This document shows positions 26,893-36,267 of a stretch of 64,000 bases of DNA, piece after piece. Made by a program: the position numbers and the translations under genes. Position 1 is the first letter of the stretch, and every line of letters starts with the position of its first letter. Source of the DNA: Sporosarcina pasteurii. GTDB taxonomy: Bacteria > Bacillota > Bacilli > Bacillales_A > Planococcaceae. Under the pieces are notes generated by a model, which made no database searches, was not told where the DNA came from, and saw only the letters and a list, made by a program, of their open reading frames with translations. Location: positions 124,001 through 188,000 of the forward strand of contig NZ_CP160452.1 in assembly GCF_041295575.1 (NCBI RefSeq), in the 5' to 3' direction.

Positions 26893-27612
26893 ATGAAAGT
26901 TTCTCTATTTATAACGTGTATGGCAGATATTTTTACTTCTAATGTAGGGAAGGATACGGTTGAAATTTTAGAGCGTTTCGGATGTGAGGTTGATTTTCCG
27001 GAGGCGCAAACTTGCTGTGGACAGCCTGCTTATAATAGCGGGTATTTAAAAAATACGAAAGAAACAATGAAACATATGATGAAGGTTTTCCGAGATTCAG
27101 AGTATGTTGTTGGCCCATCTGGTTCTTGTGTGGCGATGTTACGCAGTTATGAGAGCATCTTTAAAGGGGATCCAAATTGGGAAGATGAGGCAAAAAAGTT
27201 CGCCTCAAAAACATTTGAATTGTCCCAGTTTCTCGTAGATGTACTCGGTGTAACCGATGTAGGTTCGACGTTTAAAGGAAAAGTGACGTATCATCCGTCT
27301 TGTCATATGACGAGAATTTTGGGCGTAAAAGCAGCGCCATTACAATTGCTTCGAAAAGTGACTGGTGTCGAGCTGATTGAGTTGCCGCAAGGTGAAGATT
27401 GCTGTGGATTCGGCGGCACATTTGCTGTCAAACAATCGACAATTTCTGCTGAAATGGTACAAGAAAAGGCAAATCATGTCGTTGAAACAGAAGCTGAATA
27501 TTTAGTCGGTGGCGATATGGCTTGTTTATTAAATATTGGTGGTCGTTTATCAAGAGAGGGACGCAATGTAAAAGTCGTCCATCTTGCTGAAATTTTAAAT
27601 CATACTGGATAG
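26893..27612 (+). CDS. lutA: Lactate utilisation protein A (CCG-domain Fe-S protein)
   Basis: A 239-residue protein with two cysteine-rich CCG domains ([14 protein letters not shown] and HPSCHMTR with GEDCCGFGG). These typically bind Fe-S clusters or mediate electron transfer, as in heterodisulfide reductase and glycolate oxidase subunits. The ATG at 26893 is used with GAGGTG at 26881-26886. With LutB and LutC it oxidises L-lactate to pyruvate in Bacillus. The gene is followed closely by lutB. Confidence 0.93.
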   Translation: MKVSLFITCMADIFTSNVGKDTVEILERFGCEVDFPEAQTCCGQPAYNSGYLKNTKETMKHMMKVFRDSEYVVGPSGSCVAMLRSYESIFKGDPNWEDEAKKFASKTFELSQFLVDVLGVTDVGSTFKGKVTYHPSCHMTRILGVKAAPLQLLRKVTGVELIELPQGEDCCGFGGTFAVKQSTISAEMVQEKANHVVETEAEYLVGGDMACLLNIGGRLSREGRNVKVVHLAEILNHTG

Positions 27613-27626
27613 GAGGAGTGAAAGAA

Positions 27627-29048
27627 GTGGGAATACGTATTGGAGACCCTTCATTTGATAAACGGGTTCATGAAGGCATTGAAAATGAGTTCATGTTAAA
27701 TTCGGTGTCCTCTGCACAAGGACGTTTTAGAAGCCGAAAAGCAACTGCATCAGATGAACTTGGTAACTGGGAAGAATGGCGTGCGCTAGGTGAAGAGATT
27801 CGAGCACATACATTGGATAATATTGACTATTACTTACAACAATTAAGCGATAACGTTGTGAAACGCGGTGGGCATGTTTATTTTGCCGAGACGGCTAAAG
27901 AAGCGAATGAATATATCCAAAATATCGTGAAAAAGAAAGACGCGAAAAAAATTGTGAAGTCGAAATCGATGGTAACAGAAGAAATTGGTTTAAATAAAGC
28001 AATTGAAGAAGTTGGTGCAGAAGTTGTTGAAACAGACTTGGGGGAATGGATTCTACAACTTGATGGGGATGTCCCTTCTCATATTGTTACACCGGCATTA
28101 CATTTAAACCGCGACCAAATTAAAGAGACCTTTACGGAGAAAAGAGGCTACGAAAAGTCAAATACACCTGAAGAACTCGGTTTATTTGCGCGTCAGGAAT
28201 TGCGGAAAGATTTTTTATCTGCGGATATTGGAATTACGGGGTGTAATTTTGCTGTAGCTGAGTCGGGTACGGTTACATTTGTGACGAATGAAGGGAATGC
28301 AAGACTTGCAACGTCGCTCCCAGATACGCAAATTACAGTGATGGGGCTGGAGCGTATTGTACCGACTTGGGAAGAACTAGACATTTTAGTTAGTTTGCTG
28401 ACACGTTCAGCGGTCGGACAAAAGTTGACGAGTTACATAACGGGAATTACAGGTACGCGTTTAGCGGGTGAAATCGATGGACCGGAAGAGTTTCATTTAG
28501 TCATTGTAGACAATGGTCGTTCGAAAATTTTAGGGACCGAATTCCAGTCGGCCTTACATTGTATTCGTTGTGCAGCTTGTATTAACGTTTGCCCGGTTTA
28601 TCGTCATATTGGTGGACATGCGTACGGTTCAATTTATCCAGGACCGATTGGTGCTGTATTGACACCATTATTGGATGGTTATGAAAATCATAAGGAACTG
28701 CCACATGCATCTACTTTATGCGCTGCTTGTACAGAGGCTTGTCCGGTGAAAATCCCACTTCATGAACATCTAATTCGTCACCGCGAAATTATGGTAGAAA
28801 ACGGGATGGCACCAAAGGCAGAAAAAATCGCAATGAATGGTTTTGTGAAATGGTCAACGCATCCAGCGGCTTATAAAATGAGTGCAAAATTTGCGCGTAC
28901 AGCGCTGAAACCGTGGACAAAAGATGAAAAGATTTCAAAAGGACCCGGCCCACTTAATAATTGGACCAAGCAGCGCGATTTTCCGGCGCCTGGAAGGGAA
29001 ACATTTCGTTCTTGGTTTAAAGAGCGTGAAAAAGGAGGTAAGAAATAA
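27627..29048 (+). CDS. lutB: Lactate utilisation protein B (Fe-S, LUD domain)
   Basis: A 473-residue iron-sulfur protein. I place the start at the GTG at 27627, ten bases after AGGAGG. The GTG at 27618 is too close to that site. Residues about 60-290 form a LUD domain. The C-terminal part has two ferredoxin-type 4Fe-4S motifs ([19 protein letters not shown] and [13 protein letters not shown]). It is the electron-transfer subunit of the LutABC lactate-oxidising complex and is followed immediately by lutC. Confidence 0.93.
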   Translation: MGIRIGDPSFDKRVHEGIENEFMLNSVSSAQGRFRSRKATASDELGNWEEWRALGEEIRAHTLDNIDYYLQQLSDNVVKRGGHVYFAETAKEANEYIQNIVKKKDAKKIVKSKSMVTEEIGLNKAIEEVGAEVVETDLGEWILQLDGDVPSHIVTPALHLNRDQIKETFTEKRGYEKSNTPEELGLFARQELRKDFLSADIGITGCNFAVAESGTVTFVTNEGNARLATSLPDTQITVMGLERIVPTWEELDILVSLLTRSAVGQKLTSYITGITGTRLAGEIDGPEEFHLVIVDNGRSKILGTEFQSALHCIRCAACINVCPVYRHIGGHAYGSIYPGPIGAVLTPLLDGYENHKELPHASTLCAACTEACPVKIPLHEHLIRHREIMVENGMAPKAEKIAMNGFVKWSTHPAAYKMSAKFARTALKPWTKDEKISKGPGPLNNWTKQRDFPAPGRETFRSWFKEREKGGKK

Positions 29049-29762
29049 ATGATGGACATTGATAATCGAAATCATTTTTTAAATAACTTGGCGAGAAACT
29101 TAGACAGACCGCGCCGAATGGAAAGTGTTGAACGTCCGAAGTGGAGTTTAAGACCGCAGTTAGAGCTGTATAAAGATTATACGCATGATGAACTTGTGGA
29201 TGTATTGGAGGGACAATGTAAAGTAATCCATACGAATTTTAAACGGACGACTTTTACAGAACTCTCAACTGTGTTAACAGAAACGATACAAGGGCATGAT
29301 GGAAAACGTATCATTGCATCAAATGATCCCCGTAATAATGAATACGGCATGGACGAAATTTATGCGAAATGGCGTGAAGACAAAATCGACGTTCGTCTTT
29401 GGGATGAAACAACCGGCAAGGAAAATCAAGAGTTTGCTGAAAAGGCGGATATAGGGATTACGTTTAGTGAAGTTACACTAGCAGAATCGGGAACGGTTAC
29501 ATTATTTAATGATAAAAATAATGGACGAACGATTAGTTTATTGCCGCGTGTCCATGTTGTTATCATTCCAAAAAGTACGATAGTCCCACGCATGACACAA
29601 GCTGTGAAGCAGATTCATGAAGCGAATCAAGGAGGAAATGACGTGGCTTCTTGTGTTAGTTTTATTTCAGGTCCAAGTAATAGTGCGGATATTGAGATGA
29701 ATTTAATCGTCGGCGTACACGGTCCGGTAGAGGCGACGTATATTGTTGTGGAGGATAAGTAA
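29049..29762 (+). CDS. lutC: Lactate utilisation protein C (LUD domain)
   Basis: A 237-residue LUD-domain protein (YkgG/LutC family), third subunit of the LutABC system. The family segment ADIGITFSEVTLAESGTVTL and the final GVHGPVEATYIVVED are clear. It starts directly after the lutB stop, with AAGGAGG upstream inside lutB. It has no cysteine-rich motif and is thought to help form the oxidising complex with LutA and LutB. Confidence 0.92.
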   Translation: MMDIDNRNHFLNNLARNLDRPRRMESVERPKWSLRPQLELYKDYTHDELVDVLEGQCKVIHTNFKRTTFTELSTVLTETIQGHDGKRIIASNDPRNNEYGMDEIYAKWREDKIDVRLWDETTGKENQEFAEKADIGITFSEVTLAESGTVTLFNDKNNGRTISLLPRVHVVIIPKSTIVPRMTQAVKQIHEANQGGNDVASCVSFISGPSNSADIEMNLIVGVHGPVEATYIVVEDK

Positions 29763-29837
29763 GCTATTCGCTCTTTCTTTTCATAATGAAATAGAAAGGT
29801 TCGTCCGACACGAAAGCAGCGTCATATGGTATGTGAT

Positions 29838-29866
29838 TTCATCGGGTCATCAGATGACCTGATGAA
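29838..29866 (+). promoter_or_regulatory. LutR operator, copy 2 (extended palindrome)
   Basis: The 15-base GGTCATC-A-GATGACC (29845-29859) is identical to the copy before lutR. Here it is the centre of a 29-base palindrome (14-base arms, 13 of 14 paired). It is 76 bases before the MHS transporter start, so the same regulator should control this gene. Confidence 0.75.
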
Positions 29867-29942
29867 TCTTGAGTTCCAGAATTAAAAGTCGTTTTAGAGC
29901 ACTTTACATTCATGTGAAATCAAAATATGAGGGGGAACACCA

Positions 29943-31241
29943 ATGTTAAAGGGGAATGCAAGGGTATTAGCTGCTAGTTTAATAGGCAGTGCGATTGAAT
30001 GGTTTGATTATTTTTTATATGGAACAGTTTCAGCCTTAGTTTTTAATCAGTTATTCTTCGGTGATGTGGATCCAACATTAGGTTTAATTCTTGCCTATTC
30101 ATCTTTTTCAATTGCCTTTTTCTTACGGCCTGTCGGTGGGATTGTTTTTAGTCATATTGGAGATCGCTTAGGCAGAAAAAAGACGTTAGTACTCACGCTC
30201 AGTATAATGGGATTGGCTACTGCCGGAATGGGGTTTTTGCCAACTTATCAAGTCATTGGTATTTGGGCACCAATATTCCTTACTTGTTTACGTTTCCTTC
30301 AAGGACTTGCTCTTGGTGGAGAATGGGGAGGCGCATTATTGTTAGCGGTTGAATATGCACCAAGTAATAGAAAAGGATTATTTGGAAGTGTCCCGCAAAT
30401 GGGGATTTCTATTGGCTTAATTTTAGGTTCTTTAGCAATCTCGGTAATGACTCTTTTACCGAACGATCAGTTCATGTCTTGGGGATGGCGCGTACCATTC
30501 ATCTTAAGTGCCTTTCTAGTTTTATTTGGCTTATGGATTCGTAAAGGGATTGATGAAACCCCTGAATTTAGAAAAGCACAAGAGTCGGGTGAAATTGCAA
30601 GACTTCCGATTGCCGATACATTACGCTACCACTGGAGAGCAGTGTTAATTGCGATGGGAATCAAAGCAGTTGAAACGGCACCGTTTTACATATACGGAAC
30701 ATTTATCGTTGCCTATGCAACATCTAATTTGTCATTCGGGAAGTCAGATGCGCTGAATGCTGTTGTGATTGGCGCTGCCATTGCGACAATAACTATTCCA
30801 ATTATTGGGCACTTATCAGATCGAATTGGCAGAAGAAAGGTTTACCTATTTGGTATTGTGGCGACTGTATTTTATGCATTTCCATATTTCTGGATGTTGC
30901 ATCAAGGGTCGGTATTTTTACTAACGCTAGCAACGGTTATTGGTCTCGGACTCATCTGGGGCTCTCTCAATGCTGTTCAAGGAACGATGTTGGCAGAGTT
31001 ATTCCCGGCTAGAATTCGTAACACTGGAATTTCACTTGGCTACCAGCTAGGTGCGGCAGTTGCGGGGGGGACCGCACCACTTGTAGCAACCTTGTTATTG
31101 GCTAAATTTAATAATTCTTACGTCCCTGTTGCAATTTACATGATTTTCACTGCATTTGTCAGTCTAATTGCGATTGCTGCTTTAAGAAGTAAAGGCGTAA
31201 GAAAAGAGATTGCCATTGGAGTACCTGAAGTTAGCAATTAA
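29943..31241 (+). CDS. MFS transporter, metabolite:H+ symporter (MHS) type
   Basis: A 432-residue twelve-helix transporter. The N-terminal AIEWFDYFLYGTVSAL, the FLRPVGGIVFSHIGDRLGRKK loop between helices 2 and 3, and RFLQGLALGGEWGGALLL mark it as an MHS-family symporter (like ShiA, KgtP, ProP relatives). Substrates in this family are organic acids and osmolytes. The upstream operator shared with lutR points to lactate or another hydroxy/keto acid, though the usual Bacillus lactate carrier is an unrelated LctP permease. It forms its own transcription unit and is followed by a hairpin at 31413. Confidence 0.85.
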   Translation: MLKGNARVLAASLIGSAIEWFDYFLYGTVSALVFNQLFFGDVDPTLGLILAYSSFSIAFFLRPVGGIVFSHIGDRLGRKKTLVLTLSIMGLATAGMGFLPTYQVIGIWAPIFLTCLRFLQGLALGGEWGGALLLAVEYAPSNRKGLFGSVPQMGISIGLILGSLAISVMTLLPNDQFMSWGWRVPFILSAFLVLFGLWIRKGIDETPEFRKAQESGEIARLPIADTLRYHWRAVLIAMGIKAVETAPFYIYGTFIVAYATSNLSFGKSDALNAVVIGAAIATITIPIIGHLSDRIGRRKVYLFGIVATVFYAFPYFWMLHQGSVFLLTLATVIGLGLIWGSLNAVQGTMLAELFPARIRNTGISLGYQLGAAVAGGTAPLVATLLLAKFNNSYVPVAIYMIFTAFVSLIAIAALRSKGVRKEIAIGVPEVSN

Positions 31242-31412
31242 GTTTTTGTGTTTTTGTTATGAGATGGGACTGTTTAGAAAGAAGCTTAAGATTGAACCGG
31301 GTTATGAAAGTGGGATCTAAGCTTAAGAATTAATATAATACAATTCCCTTCAAGTAAACTTACATTTGAAGATGATATTGCTTAATAAAAAGTCGCACTT
31401 GTAGAAGATTAT

Positions 31413-31450
31413 CAGCCTGATTCCAGTCAAAAGATAAAGGAATCGGGCTG
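31413..31450 (+). terminator. Hairpin after the MHS transporter
   Basis: CAGCCTGATTCC (31413-31424) pairs with GGAATCGGGCTG (31439-31450), followed by a modest T-rich tract. It lies 170 bases past the gene and is the best terminator candidate. An AAGCTTAA repeat nearer the gene (31281 and 31318) may form another stem. Confidence 0.45.
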
Positions 31451-31510
31451 TTGTTTATACTAATCACCTACACTGGAATCTGGAAGGAGCTCATTTTAGT
31501 ATTTGGCTTA

Positions 31511-31693
31511 ATTGTTCTGAAGTCCTTTCAATACCTCAATAGGGGTCCGTTCATTTAGCAGGAGACGATGTACTTTTTTCTGAGGTTAAAGACTGTAGAT
31601 AATTGAATCTCCTATGATTTGACCTTCTCTATCAAAATCACAGGCTGAAATAATTTTATCTACATCATGTTTCATTAAAACGATTTTTAATCC
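31511..31693 (-). pseudogene. Decayed type IA topoisomerase fragment B (Toprim region)
   Basis: On the minus strand this stretch translates to VLMKHDVDKIISACDFDREG, then QIIGDSIIYSL, a TAA stop, then PQKKVHRLLLNERTPIEVLKGLQ. That is the Toprim catalytic core (CDFDREG) and adjacent part of a type IA topoisomerase. It differs clearly from the intact TopB in this window (CDIDREGSNIFYSIF). It has no start, an in-frame stop, and no ends of the gene. It is a relic from a second, divergent topoisomerase. Confidence 0.7.
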
Positions 31694-31720
31694 TTAACTG
31701 CTTTCTAGCCCCAGAATCTT

Positions 31721-31853
31721 CATCTCAACGAGCCACTAACTATTTTTCCACGCTTTCGTACAGAAACAGATCTTTTCGATTCTCCTATAATTTCATAAAT
31801 CATTTTCGAATCTCATTGCTTGCCAGAGAACTAATCCAAAGTCGTTTAATTGC
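31721..31853 (-). pseudogene. Decayed topB fragment A
   Basis: This segment is closely similar in nucleotide sequence to positions 25347-25486 inside topB (for example CAGATCTTTTCGATT and AATCCAAAGTCGTTTAATTG are shared). It corresponds to about residues 133-178 of TopB (RLWINSLEIDEIRKGF region). It contains small deletions and stops. It lies upstream, on the minus strand, of fragment B although the matching protein regions overlap, so the two are separate relics placed in tandem. Confidence 0.75.
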
Positions 31854-31927
31854 TGATTCAGGAGTGTGTCGAGAATAGCGCTATATGTCGTTAATTGACT
31901 CTGTAAAAATATACCAATACAAAAATG

Positions 31928-31956
31928 TTTACAGTGTTAAAGTTATTTGCTATATT
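31928..31956 (+). promoter_or_regulatory. SigA-type promoter of the TsoY-like gene
   Basis: TTTACA (31928-31933) and TATATT (31951-31956) are separated by 17 bases, close to the vegetative consensus. A CsoR/CstR-type operator lies 16 bases downstream of the -10. Confidence 0.6.
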
Positions 31957-31972
31957 AAGTTTACACAACAAG

Positions 31973-31988
31973 ATACCCCTGGGGGTAT
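31973..31988 (+). promoter_or_regulatory. CsoR/CstR-type operator
   Basis: ATACCCCTGGGGGTAT is a perfect 7-2-7 palindrome (ATACCCC, TG, GGGGTAT). Sites of this form bind the CsoR/CstR/FrmR family of copper- or persulfide-sensing repressors. It sits between the promoter and the GTAGGAGG ribosome site, where binding would block transcription. Confidence 0.7.
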
Positions 31989-32009
31989 AAAGGTAGGAGG
32001 AAAATTAAT

Positions 32010-33212
32010 ATGAAAAGCAATTACAATCCACTATACTTTTTAGCGGCACTTGGAAATGGAGGGCTTGCCGTATCATTTTTCATGTATTTAATGTTTATGG
32101 TACCGCATCCAAACACGCCTATGGCAACGTTCAATGATATTTATCCGTACATTACAGGAGGCAGTCCATTTGTTTCAATTTCAATAGTCGTAGCTTTACT
32201 AGCAATCATTTACTTTGCAGTTAAGCATTTTGAGAAAATTATTTGGAATGTGAAAGAGTTCAACAAGTTTAAAAAGACAGAAGCATATCAAGCGTTACGT
32301 TCATCCAATGGAGAGGTTAGTTTAATGGCGATTCCATTAACGTTCGCAATGATGATTAATGTCCTGTTTATCTTAGGGGCTGTATTCATTCCTGGTTTAT
32401 GGAATTACGTACAGTTATTACTTCCATTTGCTTTATTAGGCTTTATGGTAGTTGGGTATTATGCATTAAACTTATTTGTTAGAATGATGACTCGTTTTAT
32501 GACGACATCTTCATTCAAAGAAGAGGCAAACAATCACTTTAGTCAATTGTTATCTGCATTTGCATTTACCATGGTTGCTGTAGGATTCGCGGCACCTGGA
32601 GCGATGAGCCATAATATCATCGTGTCGTCTGTTGGTATTTTATTTGCAATCTTGTTTACTTTAGTTAGTTTAGTTTTAATCACTGTTTGGATTGCTTTAG
32701 GATTACAATCAATCTTTAAAAGTGGTTTTGCACTAGAAGCTGGCCCAAGTATATGGATGCTCATTCCAATTCTGACGCTCATCGGCATAACTGGCGTACG
32801 TGTTACTTCTGGTTTAGCGCATAACTTTTTAGGGATAGATCCAAATCCATTAATCTCTTTTGTAGGTTTAGGTGCAATTATTACAGCCCAAATCGTAGTT
32901 GGTATTTTAGGTTATTCTGTTTTAACAAAAATTAGTTATTTTAATACGTTCACTAAAGGAAGCCAGAATAGCGCCGGTAGTTACGGATTAATTTGTCCGG
33001 GTGTTGCCTTCTCTGTTTTAGGTATGTTCTTCATCCATTGGGGATTAGTACAAAATGGAGTAGTTGACAAATTCTCTATTGCATACTTTATTTTTCTTGC
33101 ACCGTTCACAATCGTACAGTTCAAAACCATTCAAGTACTGTCAAAGTTAAACAAAAAACATTTTAATTCTACAACAGTAACAGCGAAACAGGTTCAGGAA
33201 AGAACCATTTAA
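32010..33212 (+). CDS. TsoY-like polytopic membrane protein
   Basis: A 400-residue membrane protein with about ten hydrophobic segments. It opens with YNPLYFLAALGNGGLAVSFFMYLMFMVPHP. The only cysteine is C329 in YGLICPGVAFSVLG, between helices near the C-terminus, and two histidines follow or precede helices (H201, H343). I tentatively place it in the TsoY family, some members of which are reported as selenoproteins. The codon at 329 here is TGT, so this one uses cysteine. The CsoR/CstR-type operator just upstream suggests a role in copper or reactive-sulfur metabolism. It is monocistronic, with a strong terminator. Transport or redox chemistry is not established. Confidence 0.65.
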   Translation: MKSNYNPLYFLAALGNGGLAVSFFMYLMFMVPHPNTPMATFNDIYPYITGGSPFVSISIVVALLAIIYFAVKHFEKIIWNVKEFNKFKKTEAYQALRSSNGEVSLMAIPLTFAMMINVLFILGAVFIPGLWNYVQLLLPFALLGFMVVGYYALNLFVRMMTRFMTTSSFKEEANNHFSQLLSAFAFTMVAVGFAAPGAMSHNIIVSSVGILFAILFTLVSLVLITVWIALGLQSIFKSGFALEAGPSIWMLIPILTLIGITGVRVTSGLAHNFLGIDPNPLISFVGLGAIITAQIVVGILGYSVLTKISYFNTFTKGSQNSAGSYGLICPGVAFSVLGMFFIHWGLVQNGVVDKFSIAYFIFLAPFTIVQFKTIQVLSKLNKKHFNSTTVTAKQVQERTI

Positions 33213-33223
33213 ATAAAACAATA

Positions 33224-33258
33224 AAAACAGGGCTTCGAGTACGAAGTCCTGTTTTTTT
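33224..33258 (+). terminator. Terminator after the TsoY-like gene
   Basis: AAAACAGGGCTTCG (33224-33237) pairs with CGAAGTCCTGTTTT across a four-base loop, followed by a run of T residues. Confidence 0.88.
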
Positions 33259-33739
33259 ACCTGCATTTTTGCCTCCGTATGTATAGCTGTCGGTATAAAA
33301 GTTGGGTATGGGGCAACTTACTATGTATATAAGGGAATAACGAACGTTCTAATGTAATTAATTAAAATATTAAAAGTGGAAACCGTCTATTTTCAAAGGC
33401 GTAGCTGCGCCTTCAGAACATATTTATCATTAACGGTTTAAGTATTTATTTTTCAACGTAGTACGAAAACTGGAGTTGAAATACTTCTGTCATATCCCGT
33501 CAAGTCCACCCAATGACTTTCATTCTTCCTTTGGTTATGATTAAATAGTTTTATGGTCATCGTTTTCAGTCCTTCTTTTTGGGGTAATGTGGGTAAGGGG
33601 AGTTCTGTGATTGGTGCTTCTTATATACCCTAAAAACGGTGTTTTTTGTGTTTATGAGGTTATATTTCTTAGTAAATCTAACACTAATCAGAGTTGGGTC
33701 TGTACAGTTTTTATAAAAAAACATGAAAGGATTCGTTCA
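33259..33739. other. Intergenic region before the BCCT carrier, with nested hairpin
   Basis: No gene is evident in about 480 bases. AAACCGT (33379-33385) can pair with ACGGTTT at 33433-33439, enclosing a second stem AAGGCG/CGCCTT (33398-33415). This is a possible small structured RNA or leader element. A GTG-initiated extension of the BCCT frame (from 33611) lacks a ribosome site and looks untranslated. Confidence 0.35.
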
Positions 33740-35338
33740 ATGAAAATAATTGATTGGCCTACTTTTATAGGGGCATTATTTTTAATTCTCGCTGTATCTA
33801 TACCGCTAATATTATTTCCTGAAGCTGGTGCAGTCGTTGTAAATATGGCAAATGAATTTATGACGGAAACATTCGGGGTTGTTTATTTATTTGTTGGATT
33901 GGCGGCATTTGTATTTTTAATGTATGTTGCATTTAGTAAAAACGGAAAAGTAAAACTCGGTTATGAAGGAGAAAAAAAAGAGTTTAACACATTTTCCTGG
34001 GCAGCCATGATGTTCTCGGCAGGAATTGGTTCAAGTATCCTATATTGGGGAATGATTGAGTGGGCTTATTATTATCAAGGGCCTCCATTTGGCCTTACGC
34101 CAGAATCTCCAGAAGCAATTTCTTGGTCCACTGCTTATGGTATTTTCCACTGGGGTCCAATGGCTTGGGCAATTTATACATTGCCCGCACTTCCAATAGC
34201 TTACTTTTACTATGTTCGTAAACAACCGGTTTTGAAAATTAGTGAGGCTGTGAGGCCAGTACTAGGAAAGCTAGTTGATACGCCAATTGGAGTTGTTATT
34301 GATGTTCTGTTCATGTTTGGACTAATGGGGGGAGCGGGGACAACCCTTGCACTCGGTACGCCGATGATTGCGGCTGGTGTTGAAGATATTACGGGAATTC
34401 CAGCTACTCTCGGTATGCAGGTCGTCATTATGATGCTTTGTACAGCTATCTTTGCGACAAGTGCTTATTTCGGTCTCAAAAAAGGAATAAAAATACTAAG
34501 CGATATTAACCTTTGGCTAACAATTTTTCTTCTGACTTTTGTTTTTGTTATGGGACCGACATTATTTATTAGTAATACAACGTTCACAAGTATTGGGATT
34601 ATCTTAGACAACTTCTTTAAAATGGCTACATGGCTAGAACCATTTGGAAATTTAGCAGGTTTCGAAAAAACGAATTTCCCACAGAAATGGACAATTTTCT
34701 ACTGGGCATGGTGGGTGGTGTATGCGCCATTTGTAGGTTTATTCGTTGCGCGTATATCCCGTGGTAGAACGATTCAAGAAATGATACTCGGTACGATGAT
34801 TTATGGAACTGTTGGTTGTATGTTGTTCTTTGGTATACTTGGTAACTTCGGACTTTATCTTCAATTGACTGGTTCTTTTGATGTAATCGGATACATGAAC
34901 GAAGCGGGTGCGCCAGCGACAATCATTGCGATTCTTCATCAGCTCCCACTTACAAAAATTATCGTGCCAATCTTTACGGTTTTGGCGATTATTTTCCTTT
35001 CGACGACATTTGATTCAGCGTCCTTTATTTTAGCGGCAGTCGTACAGAAGAGAGTGGAGTCAGAACCTTTAAGATGGAACCGACTATTCTGGGCATTTAC
35101 ATTAACATTACTTCCACTGGTTTTAATGTTTATTGGTGGGCTTGAGACGCTTCAAACGGCAAGTATTGTAGCTGGTTTTCCAGTTATATTCATTATGTTC
35201 TTACTTGCTTGGTCATTTATGAAAGCTTCGAATGAGGATATATTAGCATCAAAAGATTATGATTCCCCGATGATTCATATTCGTCGTCGAGAAGAAAAAA
35301 TCCTGAAGCAGAAAAAGAGAAAGCTTCACGGCGATTAG
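33740..35338 (+). CDS. BCCT-family betaine/choline/carnitine transporter
   Basis: A 532-residue twelve-helix transporter. The ATG at 33740 has an AAAGGA site and begins the normal BCCT N-terminus. The open frame from 33611 adds 43 unlikely residues. Family markers are MMFSAGIGSSILYWGMIEWA and WTIFYWAWWVVYAPFVGLF with GLFVARISRGRTIQE. These transporters move quaternary ammonium compounds with Na+ or H+ for osmoprotection or as carbon sources. The specific substrate cannot be read. It is a single-gene unit with its own terminator. Confidence 0.92.
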   Translation: MKIIDWPTFIGALFLILAVSIPLILFPEAGAVVVNMANEFMTETFGVVYLFVGLAAFVFLMYVAFSKNGKVKLGYEGEKKEFNTFSWAAMMFSAGIGSSILYWGMIEWAYYYQGPPFGLTPESPEAISWSTAYGIFHWGPMAWAIYTLPALPIAYFYYVRKQPVLKISEAVRPVLGKLVDTPIGVVIDVLFMFGLMGGAGTTLALGTPMIAAGVEDITGIPATLGMQVVIMMLCTAIFATSAYFGLKKGIKILSDINLWLTIFLLTFVFVMGPTLFISNTTFTSIGIILDNFFKMATWLEPFGNLAGFEKTNFPQKWTIFYWAWWVVYAPFVGLFVARISRGRTIQEMILGTMIYGTVGCMLFFGILGNFGLYLQLTGSFDVIGYMNEAGAPATIIAILHQLPLTKIIVPIFTVLAIIFLSTTFDSASFILAAVVQKRVESEPLRWNRLFWAFTLTLLPLVLMFIGGLETLQTASIVAGFPVIFIMFLLAWSFMKASNEDILASKDYDSPMIHIRRREEKILKQKKRKLHGD

Positions 35339-35414
35339 AGATAAAGGTAAATTAGATGACTAACCAAAAATATTGTAAGTAGACCTCATAAAACAAGATA
35401 GATAATGAACCAAG

Positions 35415-35461
35415 AAAAGCCTGTGCGAAACATACATGAATATGTATTGCACAGGCTTTTT
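35415..35461 (+). terminator. Terminator after the BCCT gene
   Basis: AAAAGCCTGTGC (35415-35426) pairs with GCACAGGCTTTT (35449-35460), with a small inner ATACAT/ATGTAT stem and a T-run. Confidence 0.88.
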
Positions 35462-35587
35462 AGATTTGCTGAAGGGGTAGACACTTAGATGAATAACATA
35501 TAGACTATTCCTTAAAGTCAGACTCCTCGGTGGCGAAGAGGGGAAGCCGTTGGTATGGGGATTCACGATTATAAAGAAAGGGGTAGT

Positions 35588-36208
35588 ATGATGACGATGG
35601 ATTATATTGAAGAATATTCAAAGCTTCCTACGACGTGTGTTTCAGATGCATTAAATGGTGAAAATGCAATGGATGTTTCGATTAAACCCTTGGCAAACTA
35701 TAAGGTTGCTGGGAGGGCCTACACTGTAAAAATTCCAAAAGGGCAGAACAAAGAGCTATTGAGGGCGATCAAAGAAGCAAGTGAAGAAGATGTGCTTGTT
35801 ATTGACGCAGAAGATGATACTTCAAAAGCGATTGCAGGTGATTTTGTTCTAGGCATGGCTAAAACGTTAGGGATTAAAGGCGTTGTAACGAATGGGGTCA
35901 TTCGAGATATAGAAGATGTTATTAACTTAGACTTCCCTGTATTTTGCAAAGGTACAACGATAAGTTCGGGGAGTAAGTCGGACGATGGTTATTCCAAACG
36001 ACCAATTAGTTGTGGCGGTGTTGTGGTGAATCACGGTGATATAATCGTAGGAGACCAAGACGGAGTCATCGTTGTGCCAAAAGAAATAGAAGCGGAGACA
36101 TTAGAGAAAGCAAAAAAGAAACTCCAGCAGGATGAGGAGAGAGAAAGTAGAGTTTCTCATAATATTGATGCGATCCATGAATATATCGAAAGCGTTTTAA
36201 GCAAATAA
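35588..36208 (+). CDS. RraA-family protein (aldolase/decarboxylase type)
   Basis: A 206-residue protein. The start at 35588 follows GAAAGGGG. The frame could begin at 35555, but no ribosome site supports that. RraA-like features are PTTCVSDALNGENAMD near the start, GDFVLGMAKTLGIKGVVTNG-VIRD (the active-site GxxRD region), and GDIIVGDQDGVIVVP near the end. Relatives either bind RNase E or act as 4-hydroxy-4-methyl-2-oxoglutarate aldolase and oxaloacetate decarboxylase. In Bacillales without RNase E an enzymatic role is likelier. It is transcribed alone. Confidence 0.82.
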   Translation: MMTMDYIEEYSKLPTTCVSDALNGENAMDVSIKPLANYKVAGRAYTVKIPKGQNKELLRAIKEASEEDVLVIDAEDDTSKAIAGDFVLGMAKTLGIKGVVTNGVIRDIEDVINLDFPVFCKGTTISSGSKSDDGYSKRPISCGGVVVNHGDIIVGDQDGVIVVPKEIEAETLEKAKKKLQQDEERESRVSHNIDAIHEYIESVLSK

Positions 36209-36214
36209 ATAAAT

Positions 36215-36250
36215 GACAGGTATCCGTTTTTAAGTTATTGGATACCTGTC
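36215..36250. terminator. Bidirectional hairpin between rraA-like and BASS genes
   Basis: A perfect 11-base inverted repeat (GACAGGTATCC, 36215-36225, with its complement at 36240-36250) lies between convergent genes. Flanking tracts are only moderately T-rich. Confidence 0.65.
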
Positions 36251-36267
36251 TATTTACGTTTGAAAAA

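Noticed and set aside
32010..33212. Possible selenocysteine in the TsoY-like protein
   Set aside because: The codon at the key CPG position is TGT, and no in-frame TGA occurs in the gene.
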